The notes: generated by a model from the sequence alone, not told the origin. Positions 40,641-51,870 are shown, counted from the first letter of the stretch. The stretch is 64,000 nucleotides of DNA from Notospermus geniculatus (GCA_002633025.1 NMRB01000011.1:516147-580146), one strand, 5' to 3'. A program made the numbers and translations.

Positions 40641-41660
40641 ATTTTTAGCTCACTGGGGTGAGCTATTACAATGGTGCAGCGTCCGTCGTCCGTCGTCGTC
40701 CGGCGTCGTCGTCCGTCGTCGTCGTCGTCGTCCGTCGTTGTCCGTTAGCAGGGCACGTTTCGTAACCGCTGGAGCTATTGATCTGAAACTTGGTACATAT
40801 ATACCCCTAGGTCAGATGACCCACGACACCAAGTTTCGGTCCCATTTGACTCTCTGTTTGGCCACCAGGTGGCGGAAACCAAAAACACAAAAAGTGCAAT
40901 AAATCCTGAACTAATGACTAGATCATCTCCAAATTTTTATCATAGGTGTAGCTAATAAGGATACATAACATATATAACGGGTTTTTGATTTGACCTACTT
41001 TTCAAGGTCACAGAGGTCAAAGTTCGACAAAAGTGACGAACCTGCCACAGTTTGTCATTATTTCACCGAGCAACTTCATATCTTGCATAAACATGCATTG
41101 GAGGGGTACCTTTAAAAAGACCAAGTTTCGGCCCGATTGGACATCCAATATGGCCGCCAGGTGGCGTAACCTGAAAATCAAGTAAGTGCTATTACTCAGG
41201 AACGGCTTGACGCAGAGTGCTCAAATTTGATATTTACCTCCATCTAGATGACCTTTACACGCATGTCAAATTTCGGCCTGATTTGACTTCAAACATGGCC
41301 ACCAGGTGGCGTAACCCAAAAATCATCAAAGTGCTGTAACTCAGGAATGCCTTAACCCAAAGCGCTCCAATGTGCTATGTGGCCCCCTGCAGATGACCTT
41401 TATGTCCATGTGAAGTTTCGGCCCGATTGGGCATCCAATATGGCCGCCAGGTGGCGTAACCCGAAAATCATCCAAGTGCTTTAACTCAGGAACGACTTGA
41501 CCCAAAGCACTCCAATGTGCTATGTGGTCCCCTGCAGATGACCTTTATGTGCATGTGAAGTTCCAGCCCGATCGGACATCCAATATGGCCGCCAGGTGGC
41601 GTAACCCAAAAATCATCAAAGTCTTTTCTGGGAATGACTTGACCCAGATTGCTCGTAACT
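40641..41660 (+). repeat. Repeat family K, copy 2 (long form)
   Basis: Starts TTTTTAGCTCACTGGGGTGA, then a (GTC)n tract (about 40683-40743), TTTCGTAACCGCTGGAGCTA, GATCTGAAACTTGGTACATA, AAGGTCACAGAGGTCAAAGT, then tandem 145-bp units. No ORF spans it. The four copies share orientation and 5' start but stop at different places, as for 3'-variable or eroded insertions. Confidence 0.75.
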
Positions 41661-41665
41661 GGTAT
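41090..41665 (+). repeat. Four tandem 145-bp units with CTCF-core-like motif
   Basis: The word CCGCCAGGTGGCG (or CCACCAGGTGGCG) starts at 41154, 41299, 41444 and 41589, exactly 145 bp apart. Each unit also holds TGACCTTTA, TTTCGGCCCGATTGG-like words and AACTCAGGAACG. CCACCAGGTGGCG at 40862 and 41299 fits the CTCF core consensus CCASYAGRKGGCR. Confidence 0.8.
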
Positions 41666-43144
41666 GTACCTCCCTCTGTCATTAGACTATTATGTCCAAC
41701 CCAGTGAGCACATGGTCCATGGACCATTTCATTCTCTGACTGCAGCCGACGACAACAGTGTAGAGCATCACACAGTTCCTCGGAGCAAGTTTCTGACACA
41801 AAAGACAGGAAAAAAACGTAACTGCATTATGATTGTTCTGGGTGCGACGGCCTGAAACCAACCTCCATACTTCGTATTCATACAGAGCACAGACTTAATA
41901 AATCCGGAATGATAGCAAGGAAGTGTTTTCATATCTTGCTTGTTCTGACATTATTTATCAACGGCGTTGGCAGTTTTCAGTTACGTTGTGTTATGATTCA
42001 TTCATGTTTTGTCACGATGGCAGAAATACAACGGTTTGTCTTGGATGAAATAGTTATCTTGAGGTTTTCATCGGTGAAACAAATTTGTCATATCAGCAGT
42101 CTGAATTGTTGCTTTCCATTTGATTTGAGAACGTTCTGAATGTGACTCGAATGTGAGTGGTTATAGTATCGACAAGCCTGGCGGCGACAGCGTTCACAAG
42201 GTGACTTCAGGGGTAGCACTCAGTCTCATTCTCCAGACTTCAGCAGCCGTGTATTGGAGCACAGGGCCCAGTTCGATACTGGCTCGGAAGCACTTCGGTT
42301 CATTATATCAACAGTGTACTGTGTGGTCAACAAAGCGGACTGTCACCAACAGGTGGGAGAGGCTGGACCCCGGCATTACTAGACCTCTGTGACACAACTG
42401 CGATTATGGTGTTTTATATGCCTTTGTACATTGGTACTGGGCCGATTCAAATTGCTAACAACAGGCCTGCTGCCTTTGGATTTCATAAATTCACAGATAC
42501 GCCAAGAGGTTCTCAATATCTTCATCAACAGCCATTTTTTTCTAGTTCCCTTTAATTCGTGCTGCTACAAGAATGCTGAACACAAATCTGATGTATCATG
42601 CACCTATTACATCTGACCTTATACGTATCAAATTAACTTTGACATATCTATGATCTGACATTATTTTTTGTGTGTGTCCGGGGCACGTCTGTTGAGTTGC
42701 CTAAGGAATTTTTTCCAAGGCAAACCCCTCATTTTGTACGGTCAACGATTTCAGCACGGATTGCAACATGAAAGCCAAGCAACATTGTATCAACTGCGTC
42801 CTTTTTTCTCTTGCCTTTAATGTCTAGATGCCCGCAAACGTACAAAGCAGTCGGTTTGGCAAATCACTCAGTCAACCATGTGAATATTGCATTACGCTCA
42901 TAACAAGTGTTTCGTAATCTGCCTTTAGCTACTGACATCGGATAGAGTTATGATGAAAGGACAAAGTTAAGACCATTTTTCCTTCTAGAGACAGTGTAAT
43001 ATCAAACTAATCCACACAAATAAAAGTTCGGATCGTTCGTTACATAGCAACTCAGCATATACATGTACTTTCTATCTTAAAATACTGGCGCGTAATCTAG
43101 AAACCTCCTTAACAGAAAGCACAAAGAACGACACACAAAATGAT
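41666..43144. other. Unassigned sequence
   Basis: About 1.5 kb without recognised repeat ends. Several 60-80 codon plus ORFs (41909, 42153, 42389) have no domain or reliable splice sites. Confidence 0.35.
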
Positions 43145-43278
43145 ATAAAAGGAAACGTCGTCTCCGAATTTTGCAAATTTTCGACCCCCTCAAGCACTTT
43201 CTAGTCGAGCTAGCAGTTGCACAGTTCCACTTTCTAGTCGAGCTCATTACACTTCTGGTAGCTCGACTAGTGTGCAAC
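43145..43278 (-). repeat. Hammerhead-like repeat, copy f, with CTAGTCGAGCT palindromes
   Basis: On the minus strand the first stem is largely lost (GAGGGGGTCG), but GTCGAAAATTTGCAAAATTC and GGAGACGACG remain. Beside it CTAGTCGAGCT occurs twice and its complement AGCTCGACTAG once, within GCAGTTGCACA/TGTGCAACTGC arms. A similar ACTTCTGGTAGCTCGACT lies beside copy d (34064). Confidence 0.6.
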
Positions 43279-43861
43279 TGCCTGTGCAACAGACAACCAC
43301 AAAGTGATGGTTCTATTAAAGGTATATCGCTTCAACAATACAATTCATAGCAGCCTTACTGGTACTAGACCTAGCCTTCCGATTCGTACAGAAGATAACA
43401 GAGCAAATAAACATTGTCTGACTGTACATACATGCTGTGAAAATATGAAAAATTTTACATTTCATGAAGCGACTGTTTCATTTCTTGGCAATGATCACGC
43501 TCATACATTTGTAAAAGTAACACGGCGGGTTTCGTATAGACAAGATGTTTTGTCTATTTTCACACCAGATAGTCGTCCTTCAGGGCGTGAATCTGACTCG
43601 TTGATGTATATCCTGTCTTTGAAAGGGGAACCTGGAAATCTGTCCAACAACTCTGACAATCTTATCGGAAATAAATGTTTACTCCTGCGGCTCACAGCAA
43701 CTGCACACAATGGTGATGTTTGCCAAAGGCACTGTATTAGTGTCTTTTTGACACCTGATTTACTGTTGTTACCGTAATAATGACGATGTGGAGTATCTCA
43801 GAAAAATAGTTGAGATGTCACAGAGACCTGGCTTTGTCACTGGCTTCAAGCTCCTCGAACA
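43279..43861. other. Unassigned; 157-codon ORF
   Basis: The plus ORF 43304-43777 is the longest here, and the opposite strand is open for 69 codons. Codon pattern, lack of domain and lack of splice context do not favour either strand. A coding exon cannot be excluded. Confidence 0.3.
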
Positions 43862-44220
43862 TTAAAGGGAGACTCCACTCATTGTTGCAAAATTTTGAAT
43901 TTTCGAAATATCGTTAATACATTCAAATTCACTGATATCTGCAACATGTCGTTTTTTTTTTAAATCAGTAAACTCATCATTTTAAGTATTTTAATTGGAT
44001 CCCAAGGGGACCATTGCACAGCACTCATGATGTCACGAGTGGTCACTGCCTATTTATGAACGTGCAACCAATAGGCCTAGGCAGTCACAGTGTTAGCTCA
44101 TTCACTACAAAGGTCGTCAGCCTATTGACACTAGTGACATCACAACTCATGGCAATAGTCTCCATGGAATGATAAAAATTCAAAAGCTTACAATGAGTGT
44201 CTCCCTTTAACATATCAATA
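43862..44220 (+). mobile_element. TTAA MITE family M, copy 1
   Basis: TTAA then AGGGAGACTCCACTCATTGT at the left; ACAATGAGTGTCTCCCT then TTAA at the right. The interior (ATATCGTTAATACATTCAAA, AATAGGCCTAGGCAGTCACA) matches 48362-48726 base for base over long stretches. 351 bp between the TTAA copies. Confidence 0.9.
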
Positions 44221-44328
44221 GCGTCAGTGTCAGGACTTCGATTCGAAGACTGCTCGGTGGTCAGTACTGTCGACCATCACCAACAGGAATCAACGTCGTA
44301 GGAATGCAAGTCCGCCAAACAATGGCTG

Positions 44329-44564
44329 ATAAAGTCTGGCAACATCTATCTTCGACCTAATGGAATGCGGAAGTCATGTAATGTGACACAGCTTTGCGGT
44401 TTATAATCATGCCTGTCGATCACTTGTGGTAGTTCCCCGATTGTTCGCGTTGTCCACCGGTCATTCAATAGCCGCGTGTGATTAAAGGTCCGTGGAAAAT
44501 CCAACGATCAATTTCCTAGCTTCCGCATTCCATTAGGTCAAAGATAGATGTTGCCAGACTTTAT
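44329..44564. mobile_element. Palindrome, AAAGTCTGGCAACATCTATC arms
   Basis: ATAAAGTCTGGCAACATCTA and CCTAATGGAATGCGGAAG are complemented at 44519-44564; loop about 145 bp. Inserted in repeat C. Confidence 0.8.
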
Positions 44565-44670
44565 TCATAAAAGCTAGGAAATGCTTTTCCTTCAAGTTTT
44601 GTAGTACATTTACATTGGACCTCACTGTGCAAATTTTAAGTTAAAGCATTTGCTAACTTTTATGAATACC
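44558..44670. mobile_element. MITE family E, variant copy
   Basis: TTATTCATAAAAGCTAGGAA and TGCTAACTTTTATGAATACC ends with ACATTTACATTGGACCT in the centre. Matches the copies at 52348 and 61024 more than those at 12179 and 19666. Confidence 0.8.
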
Positions 44671-44787
44671 ATAGCACGCTATTGTAAGGTTATATTCGAA
44701 TGGTCATGGTCTCGGCTGAGCATTATTCTTCTGAATCCGCCAAGCACTTGCAAGTAGTGTGCACTGTGTAGGTAGGGGCAATACTAC

Positions 44788-45221
44788 TGTTCATTCCACT
44801 TCCGTAGCGCGAGGTTTATCAACGATAGCTCCGCAACGGCTGGGTCAAATTTGACACACCATACATCAATCGATTTGTCTTTTTTGCCGCTACAGCCATC
44901 ATCACTGTCATTTTCCCTATAAACCTGACAGAAAAAAGTTCTTTCACAATCGCAGTTTGTGTTTACGGCCGAAATGGCGGCCATTTAGAAATGACGCAGT
45001 GCATCGCGCACGTGTAAAGTGCACTGAATAGGATGGCGAAATGAAATGGGTTTTGAGAAAGGGATCCGTTATGCGGGCCTTACGCGAAAAACGAAGATAG
45101 CAGAAAGATACCGACAAGAAAGACAAGTCAATTGATGATGTATGGTATGTCGAATTTGACCCAGCCGTTGCGGAGATATCGTTCATAAACCTCGCGCCAC
45201 TCGAAAGTGAAATGAAGAGTA
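44788..45221. mobile_element. Foldback with GGTTTATCAACGATAGCTCC arms
   Basis: CGCGAGGTTTATCAACGATA, GCTCCGCAACGGCTGGGTCA and CATACATCAATCGA are mirrored at 45120-45221. Arms about 110 bp, diverged about 10 percent by eye. The loop contains GGCGGCCATTT. Its arm word is the loop of the small palindrome at 6836. Confidence 0.8.
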
Positions 45222-45257
45222 GGTGTCATGCACTGTTTGGAATTACATGACGGCGCG

Positions 45258-46440
45258 GGCCCGTATTCAATAAGGGTGATCATCGCACGTTTAAGGGTGT
45301 TTTGGCCTAATCAGCGTACAAATTCTGCATTACACAGGTTAAAGGCCTAGAAAACTATTGTCTGATGTCTGTACGGTGGTTCACCAGAGGCGTTTACCCG
45401 CAGGATAACACGCGTCTAACTATCCTGCGTTTTCTTTTGTGTTTTCAGGCACCACTGAGCACAATCTGCAGTGGAGCGCAAAAACACAAAAGAAAACGCG
45501 TCGCTCCGCGTCGCGTACGCACTAGTCTGTCACCGCCTTTAGTCAAAGAGCGTAAACAGACTGGGCCGTCACGCGGTACCGTGATTCGCGCTTTACCATG
45601 ATTCCGTGGTGAAAAGAGGAAGCGGATCGAATGTGGCGCAACCGCACAACTGCTCGCCGAGCATGGTGGGAATGGTGGTCGCGCTGCAGCGTGATATCAC
45701 GGGGCAGTTGAAGTCAACGTTTTACAATGGTTTACTTGTGAAGATTACAACAACAATCGCGGCTAACCGAGGCCATCCGAAGATAAGAGACTTTAGCACG
45801 TCTAATTTCAAAAAAGCGTCAATCGTTTAAAAAAAGCGTCATTTTGAAATGATCTGTCCAAATGCAATCTCTATCATCTTATCTACATACCTGAACTGAA
45901 TTTCAGGCTTGCCGGCGTTTATGGCGCCGAAAATGGCATATAATGTAGGTAGGCATGACAGGCCTGCCATTACGGCTGTCAAGGTAAATTTCGGTCGAAA
46001 ATTGCCTGTAAAATCTTTAAACGTGAGTATGACACAGTGAATTCTTACTTGTTTACTGACAAAAATTGTATAAATTTACGGTGAGAAGTTTCCGTCCCAT
46101 CCACGCAGGATTGTAGGTGTTTTCTGCCGAAACAAATATTGTATTTTGTATAGTCATTGCGCGGTTGGGCGCGACAAAGTCACGTGCACGTTTCCATCAC
46201 GGTACCGCGTGACGGCCCAGTCTGGTAAAGGAAATGTTGAACGATCAGGAAGGCTTGTCTAGAATTTTTCCAACACTTTCTATTGTCCTCCCACACTAAG
46301 ACGCAGGAATGGTGACGCGTGTAATCATCGTGTGGGTAAAATGGCAGGGATCAGGCAGAACAATAGTTTCTAGGCCTATAACCTGTGTAATGCAGAATTT
46401 GTACGCTGATTTAGCTAAACACCCTTATTGAATACGGCCC
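45258..46440. mobile_element. 1.18-kb foldback with an inner palindrome
   Basis: The ends GGGCCCGTATTCAATAAGGG and complement continue for about 100 bp (ATCAGCGTACAAATTCTGCA). A second inverted pair lies inside: CAGACTGGGCCGTCACGCGG at 45557 and its complement ending 46225. The core of about 610 bp has a few 75-codon ORFs without domain. No transposase recognised. Confidence 0.8.
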
Positions 46441-46855
46441 GTAGTGTTTAATCTACCATCGCTACAGCAAACCTGAGGATTTAATGCAAAGACGATACAT
46501 GTCGTGCTCATTTTAAACCTGGCTTTCAGCTGTCTGAATTTAGCTTAATGTGTCGAACGTTTGAAAATTGCATTATCATCCTATTAACACCCATGAATTT
46601 TCCATTAAACTTGCGACACTTAGTGGACCCAAGGGCATTCTACTCTGACGACGCGTTGAGATGTTGAAAGCATTGACACTGCAATATTTCATACCAGTGT
46701 GCCAGGAATCTAAGTCCCCTGGGAATGTCAGCTCGGTTTTATTGTTCAACGTGGAGTTTGGTATCAAAGATGTCTACAGAATGACCACATTTAGGGCATG
46801 CGCAAATATGACCCAGTCTGGGAAAACCAGGCACAAGTCTCCGGCACGTGGCAAG
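46441..46855. other. Unassigned sequence
   Basis: Overlapping ORFs of 63 and 69 codons on opposite strands; no repeat border or exon. Confidence 0.35.
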
Positions 46856-46950
46856 GGGTCATATGAATAAAGACAAGTAAATGCTTTTACTTGAATTTTT
46901 CAATACAAATGCACTATGCAATGCTGTACAAATCTGAAGTAAAAGCATTG
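46856..46950 (+). mobile_element. MITE family E, truncated copy
   Basis: GGGGTCATATGAATAAAGAC to GTAAAAGCATTG, closely matching 12179-12298, cut before the right end. Confidence 0.8.
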
Positions 46951-47187
46951 ATGAAGAACAGCCTCTCTTTGTTACTTTAACAACTGAATTGATTTCAGCC
47001 TTTTTGGTGTAATTATTGCTGTAACCATTAACCATTTCCTCCTGCAAAACTTGTTCCTGGTTTTCCCAGATCGGGTCATAAAGGTCTCTACAGGTCGACA
47101 TTGCGTCTTGAAACAACTCACGGCAACTAGCGTTCCGGCGATGGAAGCAACTCGGAGTGACTGAGCAGTTGCCGATTTTGTCTACTT
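46951..47187. other. Unassigned sequence
   Basis: Nothing recognised; the 201-codon minus ORF here runs out of the palindrome that follows and is an artefact. Confidence 0.4.
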
Positions 47188-47607
47188 TTGTTCCCGAACC
47201 CACCGCTAGGGCTAAGAGGGTTCGGTATCGGCCTCGTTTGACCTTGACCCCACACACCAAAATCGATGCATCTGACGTCACAGAAGATAGACTGGTTCCC
47301 GTTATGTTGGAACAGGTGTAACGTTTTTCCGTGAGGCCCGTGAGCCAATACAATAGATTGACGGAATAAGCGGCGACTGGACAATGGGCGACACAAAGAG
47401 AAACAGTGCGTCTGTTTCCCAGTGTGTTCCGAACAATAAGAACCACACAGAAAAACGGCCTCACTGAAAAACGTTACACCTGTTCCAACATAGCGAACCA
47501 GTCTATCCTCTGTGACGTCAGACACATCGATTTTGGTGTGTGGGGTCAAGGTCAAACGAGGCCGATACCGAACCCTCTTAGCCCTAGCGGTGGGTTCGGG
47601 AACCAAA
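47188..47607. mobile_element. Palindrome with MITE family Q at its exact centre
   Basis: Outer arms (TTGTTCCCGAACCCACCGCT through GACGTCACAGAAGATAGACT) are mirrored at 47487-47607 with few changes. The centre 47311-47486 is a complete family Q element (AACAGGTGTAACGTTTTTCC and complement), itself palindromic. A third, partial outer arm lies at 11393. Mirror ORFs of 173 and 118 codons are by-products. Confidence 0.85.
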
Positions 47608-48361
47608 CTAGATTTTGTCGACCTGAGCGCGCTTGCGTCTCCGAGCAACTGCCTGATCCGCTAGTTTCCGCGAGTTTCTTCGAGTTGCCCATGTTCTACT
47701 TTTCGGCGACTTTTCTCCAGTTCCACTCAGATACGTCGACCTGCGCCTGCTGTTCGAGGTAACTGCCAGTTGCTCTGAATTCCTCTCAATCGCTGAAATG
47801 TCGACCTGCGCGTGGTGGTTTTTTTATCTGCGACGGATCTGTCGAGTTGCTTCAAGACGCAATATCGACCTGTAAGCACCTTTAGGCGCACGCCAGATTC
47901 TAACACGCACTACTGACGCCTATTGGTCATTTTCTAAGTAACTGCGTGAAGCAAAGCAGTCTCGGAGCGCGGGTAATAGAGGGAAAGGTTGAAAACTGTT
48001 GTGGGTATATTTTGCCTGGTGAGCACATCAATAAAACTGACTGATCGTCCGCCACTTCCATTATAAGTCTCACTCAAAATCGGCCTTGCCTTTAATGCTC
48101 CAATAAATTTCAAACCGGATAGGGCACACCTTTTCCATTGTCAATTAGAGTTCTATCATATTTCAACATCGCTGTAAATTCAAACTAGATGAATGAAAAT
48201 CACAGTCATTATGTTAACATACATTGTGTGAATTGTGCTAACCATGCAATTGCTGCCCTCGTTTTCCGTGCTCCGGAGGATATGACGTAAAACCTGATGT
48301 TTACTTTACTTGCATTCAACGGAAATTACCGTACATCATTTCCTTTAATTGGAAACCAAAG
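47608..48361. other. Unassigned sequence
   Basis: The words CGACCTGCG and GTCGACCTG occur four times between 47620 and 47880 (GAGTTGC, CGACTTTT), hinting at an old foldback with GTCGACCTG-type ends that extends from the palindrome. No boundary fixed. Confidence 0.35.
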
Positions 48362-48726
48362 TTAAAGGGAGACTCCATTCATTGTGTAAAATTTTGAATT
48401 TTTGAAATATCGTTAATACATTCAAATTCATTGATATCTGCAACATGTCACATTTTTTAACATCAGCAAACTCATCATTTTTTAAAATACTTTAAAAAAT
48501 ATTTTAATTACATCACAAGGGGACCATTGCACAGCACATGTGATGTCATATGTGCTCAATGCATATTTATGAAGGTACCACCAATAGGCCTAGGCAGTCA
48601 CAGTATTAGCCCATTCACTACAAATGTCGTCAGCCTATTGACGCTAGTGACATCACAACTCATGGCAATAGTCTCCATGAATTGATAAAAATTCAAAAGT
48701 TTACAATGAGTGGAGTCTCCCTTTAA
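48362..48726 (+). mobile_element. TTAA MITE family M, copy 2
   Basis: Same orientation and sequence as 43862-44220, with TTAA on both sides and ends AGGGAGACTCCATTCATTGT and ACTCCCT-type complement. Differs by a short A/T insertion in the middle. Confidence 0.9.
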
Positions 48727-49755
48727 AGAGGCAGAACTCTGAGTCAAATAAAAATGTAACACTTTGTATTCGTGGGTTGGAGGAGTTTCAAAGCACATAT
48801 ATTTTTTTAAATTTTTACATACTACATAGTACTCCTTCATCAAGCTTATTTAACGCTGTATATGTAAATGAATAGGCCCTAATTAAATGGGATGTTTCTG
48901 ATTAAACACTTTCTTTGATCAAAACTGTTACATCTTTATACAACATCTAGGTTTCAAATGGACTATTCGGCGCTACATCATAATTATTGTCTGACATTCT
49001 ACCCGTCTGTATTAAAGCATTAATAATTAATACCTAAATTTGGAAAAATGAGTCTCACGATTTATCCAAACTGTAAAATTCACCAGCCTTTAACTTGTAC
49101 GTAGGCGGCATGTTTCTAATGCAACATCAGTAGGAGATTTTGAAAATGCTGACGGAATCCAGATGATTTTCGCTGAAACACAGTTTCGCGCAATTTATGT
49201 CTTTGAAGTGGAATAACTCACCTCTGTAAAGTAGTCCCTTCATGCCAGGAATTTCGTTAACAAAACTGATTCGTTTCGTCTGTAGTTTTCTTGCGCGATT
49301 AAACGATTCTATGCCGTGCAATCAACGCATACGCAGTTATTCGATTTGTCATGTGATTGAAGGAGCCGTGACCTGAATACAAAATCACGTGATAAAAACC
49401 TACATGTCCAAAGATTCAGTGCTGTATTTTTTTGCTCGTAATCTACTGGATTTATTCTGCACGTTGGTTTATACGTGAGCAATAGGTTAATTATCATGTT
49501 AAGGCACAAGAAATATCTCAGCTTATACAGTGTGTACCAGAAGGAACTTGAAACTTTTGCACATGTATGCATACCGTATGCTTTCCAAAGTAAAATGTGA
49601 TTCATTTTTGGCACAATTGTATAGGACTAAGTCTCGAATCATAATTAGTAAACTTAATCCCATCCAACCATGCACACTTGATGAATAAAATTTGACATCA
49701 CCCACTAACCTTCCTAAGACTGCAGTACCCCTTACATGCCTTATATCAAGCCAAG
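48727..49755. other. Unassigned sequence
   Basis: AT-rich, ORFs of 64-101 codons on the minus strand without domain. No repeat end seen. Confidence 0.35.
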
Positions 49756-49798
49756 GCATCATATGTCAGCTGAGCGCCAGGCCCATGGGCCTCTTGTC
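49756..49798 (-). repeat. GACAAGAGGCCCATGGGCC motif, copy 2
   Basis: Reverse of the motif at 32655: TCAGCTGAGCGCCAGGCCCA then TGGGCCTCTTGTC. The palindromic core here is intact (GGCCCATGGGCC). Confidence 0.5.
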
Positions 49799-50236
49799 AG
49801 TGTAATAACGAACTGTCCTCAACGTCAGACGCCATGCACGTTGGAATATACCATTTCACGGAAATATGACCAATGATACGTTCTTACTAATAAGTACTAC
49901 CCAGTTTCAATTACGAAGCTGTCAAATTTGTCATTTTCTTAATATCACACGGGATATTGATATCACATTATATTGGATTGTTCTCAAATACTTTGTCTAT
50001 TATCCCTCATTTAATAAGACGAGATAAATGACATTAATGTAATGAAAAACTGACAGTTTGTTCAACTTTTTAGAACTCCTAAGAAAGACTCACACGCAAA
50101 GGCATGAAACTGTTATTTATTGGAAGAACTGGGTGACTGGATTTTAGAGGGACGAGCATTATATATCTTCATCTGTCTCAAATAAAATATTAGTTCATAT
50201 ACATGTAGGGTGCAATCAAGAATACGTGTTTTGTAT
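49799..50236. other. Unassigned sequence
   Basis: AT-rich; nothing recognised. Confidence 0.35.
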
Positions 50237-50460
50237 TTTTCCATCAGGGTCGAAGCCAAAGCAAATTGGCCCTGGTAAATATGGAAGAGGCCATCACAAG
50301 CTACTCATATTCCTCACTTTTCTGCTGTACTTGCAAAGGTACAGTACAAGCAAGGTACCAAGCAGCACGGCTTATTATATTGTCCAATATGCCTGAAGAG
50401 CCAGGGATGACTGATCCTATAGGGCGCAGGATGGATCAAACCCAGGACTTGTCGCTATTG
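50237..50460 (-). mobile_element. SINE family B, near full length
   Basis: From the 3' end (CCATCAGGGTCGAAGCCAAA) through GCCATCACAAGCTACTCATA to a B-box on the minus strand (GGGTTTGATCC at about 50435). The head is worn. Confidence 0.7.
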
Positions 50461-50632
50461 CGAAATTGACGTAATAACCTCTATGGCACCTCAGGCTACA
50501 AGTACAAAGCCTAAAAGCATTTGAATAGTCAAAATATTTATTCTTACGTTATATCTGTCTAGTACAATAGAAATACGAGAATGTCAATCACGTCCTGGAG
50601 AACTCCGTGTTGGTTTGTTTCATGTCAAATGT

Positions 50633-50850
50633 TCACAAGTCTAATTTTACTGAAGTAAAACTTCCTCGACCGCAGTATGACCAACAGTTATTAGATCTGG
50701 CAGGTGTTATAAGAGAGATCTGATTTGGTGTCGTGATAACAGAGATTACTCTTTCTTTGTACGTAGGGAGATCGATGTTTTTTGAATGGCCTTTGTATTG
50801 AAAGATGAGCTGTGTCCACCACTGAGGGGGTAGAATTGTCTGTACCTTAT
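50633..50850 (-). CDS. Possible terminal exon
   Basis: On the minus strand TTCTACCCCCTCAG is a good 3' splice site; the open frame after it reads WWTQLIFQYKGHSKNIDLPT and ends SFTSVKLDL with a stop at 50633. About 90 nt beyond the stop lies AATAAA (near 50540). No upstream exon was found and the protein is not recognised. Confidence 0.2.
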
Positions 50851-50875
50851 TTGTAACACGCACCAGCACCAGCAC

Positions 50876-51459
50876 ACAACACCTTTTTAAAAGTGTACAT
50901 TTTCAGTACGAATAAAGATATATATATACATGTATAATCGTTGCGTAAGTGATGGCAGTCCAAAACAAGCCAATGATCCTCGCCCCTATCCTTAATTCCT
51001 TCATTACTTGCGGCCGCCTTGATGTAACCTATCAGTGTATAAAGAAAAGCATACAGTCCTTCGCCCAGGTTGTATCAGACCATTGCAATATTTACCTCAA
51101 ATGCTATTGAATAAATGACCTTGGTACTTCTACCAAAAGGTCTATAGTATTTTATAAAATTAAGTGTTTTTGTTCACAGTTACTTATTACCAAGGATGAA
51201 CATGAAGATTACCATCATACACTATATTGAGGAAAACAGAAGTCGATGAACACCCTTCAACGAAGATGTAGGAATTAATGCCATGGCACATTTTTAACAA
51301 TATGGCGAGGAAAGAAAATATGACTATCAATAGTGAAACAAGACTTCTCTTCCAACGTAAATTGTAATGCACGCGTATGGAAAAGTGCGACGATAGACAA
51401 GATGGTCTTTCCCTGGACACTAATTCTTACTAAATGATAAACAATCCTATAATTTTTTT
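50876..51459. other. Unassigned sequence
   Basis: A 77-codon minus ORF with a hydrophobic stretch (51187-51420) has no splice support. Nothing else. Confidence 0.3.
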
Positions 51460-51870
51460 AGTAAGTATCCTAGCTATTTCTTAGTAAGATACATGTATAA
51501 GCAAAAATTTATAAAACTCGCTAAATAAATTTTTAATATTAGTAATGTAGACATGAGTATAAAATCTTTTTTGATATGGTTATATAGGAATTTTCTTAGT
51601 AAGACTTTTCTTATAAGATGTACATGTAATAAGAAAAGCTTTAGTTGTATTTTTAAGATCGTTCTTACAGGAATCTTAGTAAGACTTTTCTTATAAGATG
51701 TAATAAGAAAAGCTTTAGTGGTGTTTTTAAGATAGTTCCTACAGGAATCTTAATAAAAGAAAAATTCCACTAAAACGATTCTTATTAAAACTTTTCAATA
51801 AAAATATTAGAAAGATTTTCTTACTAAAATACATGTATCTCGATATTTTACAAAGAAAATTGGAAAATTC
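51460..51870 (+). repeat. AT-rich region with two 80-bp tandem units
   Basis: The unit CTTAGTAAGACTTTTCTTAT...TACAGGAAT starts at 51595 and 51675. Shorter TTAGTAAG and TTTTCTTA words continue on both sides on both strands, so the whole can fold into many short stems. No coding frame survives. Confidence 0.7.

Larger units (their letters stand above)
44284..44715 (+). repeat. Repeat family C, copy 3, split by nested elements
   Basis: GGAATCAACGTCGTAGGAAT, CAAGTCCGCCAAACAATGG ends at about 44328; GCACGCTATTGTAAGGTTAT and ATTCGAATGGTCATGG resume at 44673. The insert is a palindrome (44329-44564) joined to a family E MITE (44558-44670). Confidence 0.7.

Noticed and set aside
43304-43777. 157-codon plus ORF
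   Set aside because: Low-information composition, no domain recognised, no defined exon borders; cannot be separated from chance.
46859-47762. ORFs of 201, 173 and 118 codons with similar peptides on both strands
   Set aside because: They are read from the mirrored arms of the nested palindrome; the same peptide segments appear on both strands because the DNA is self-complementary.
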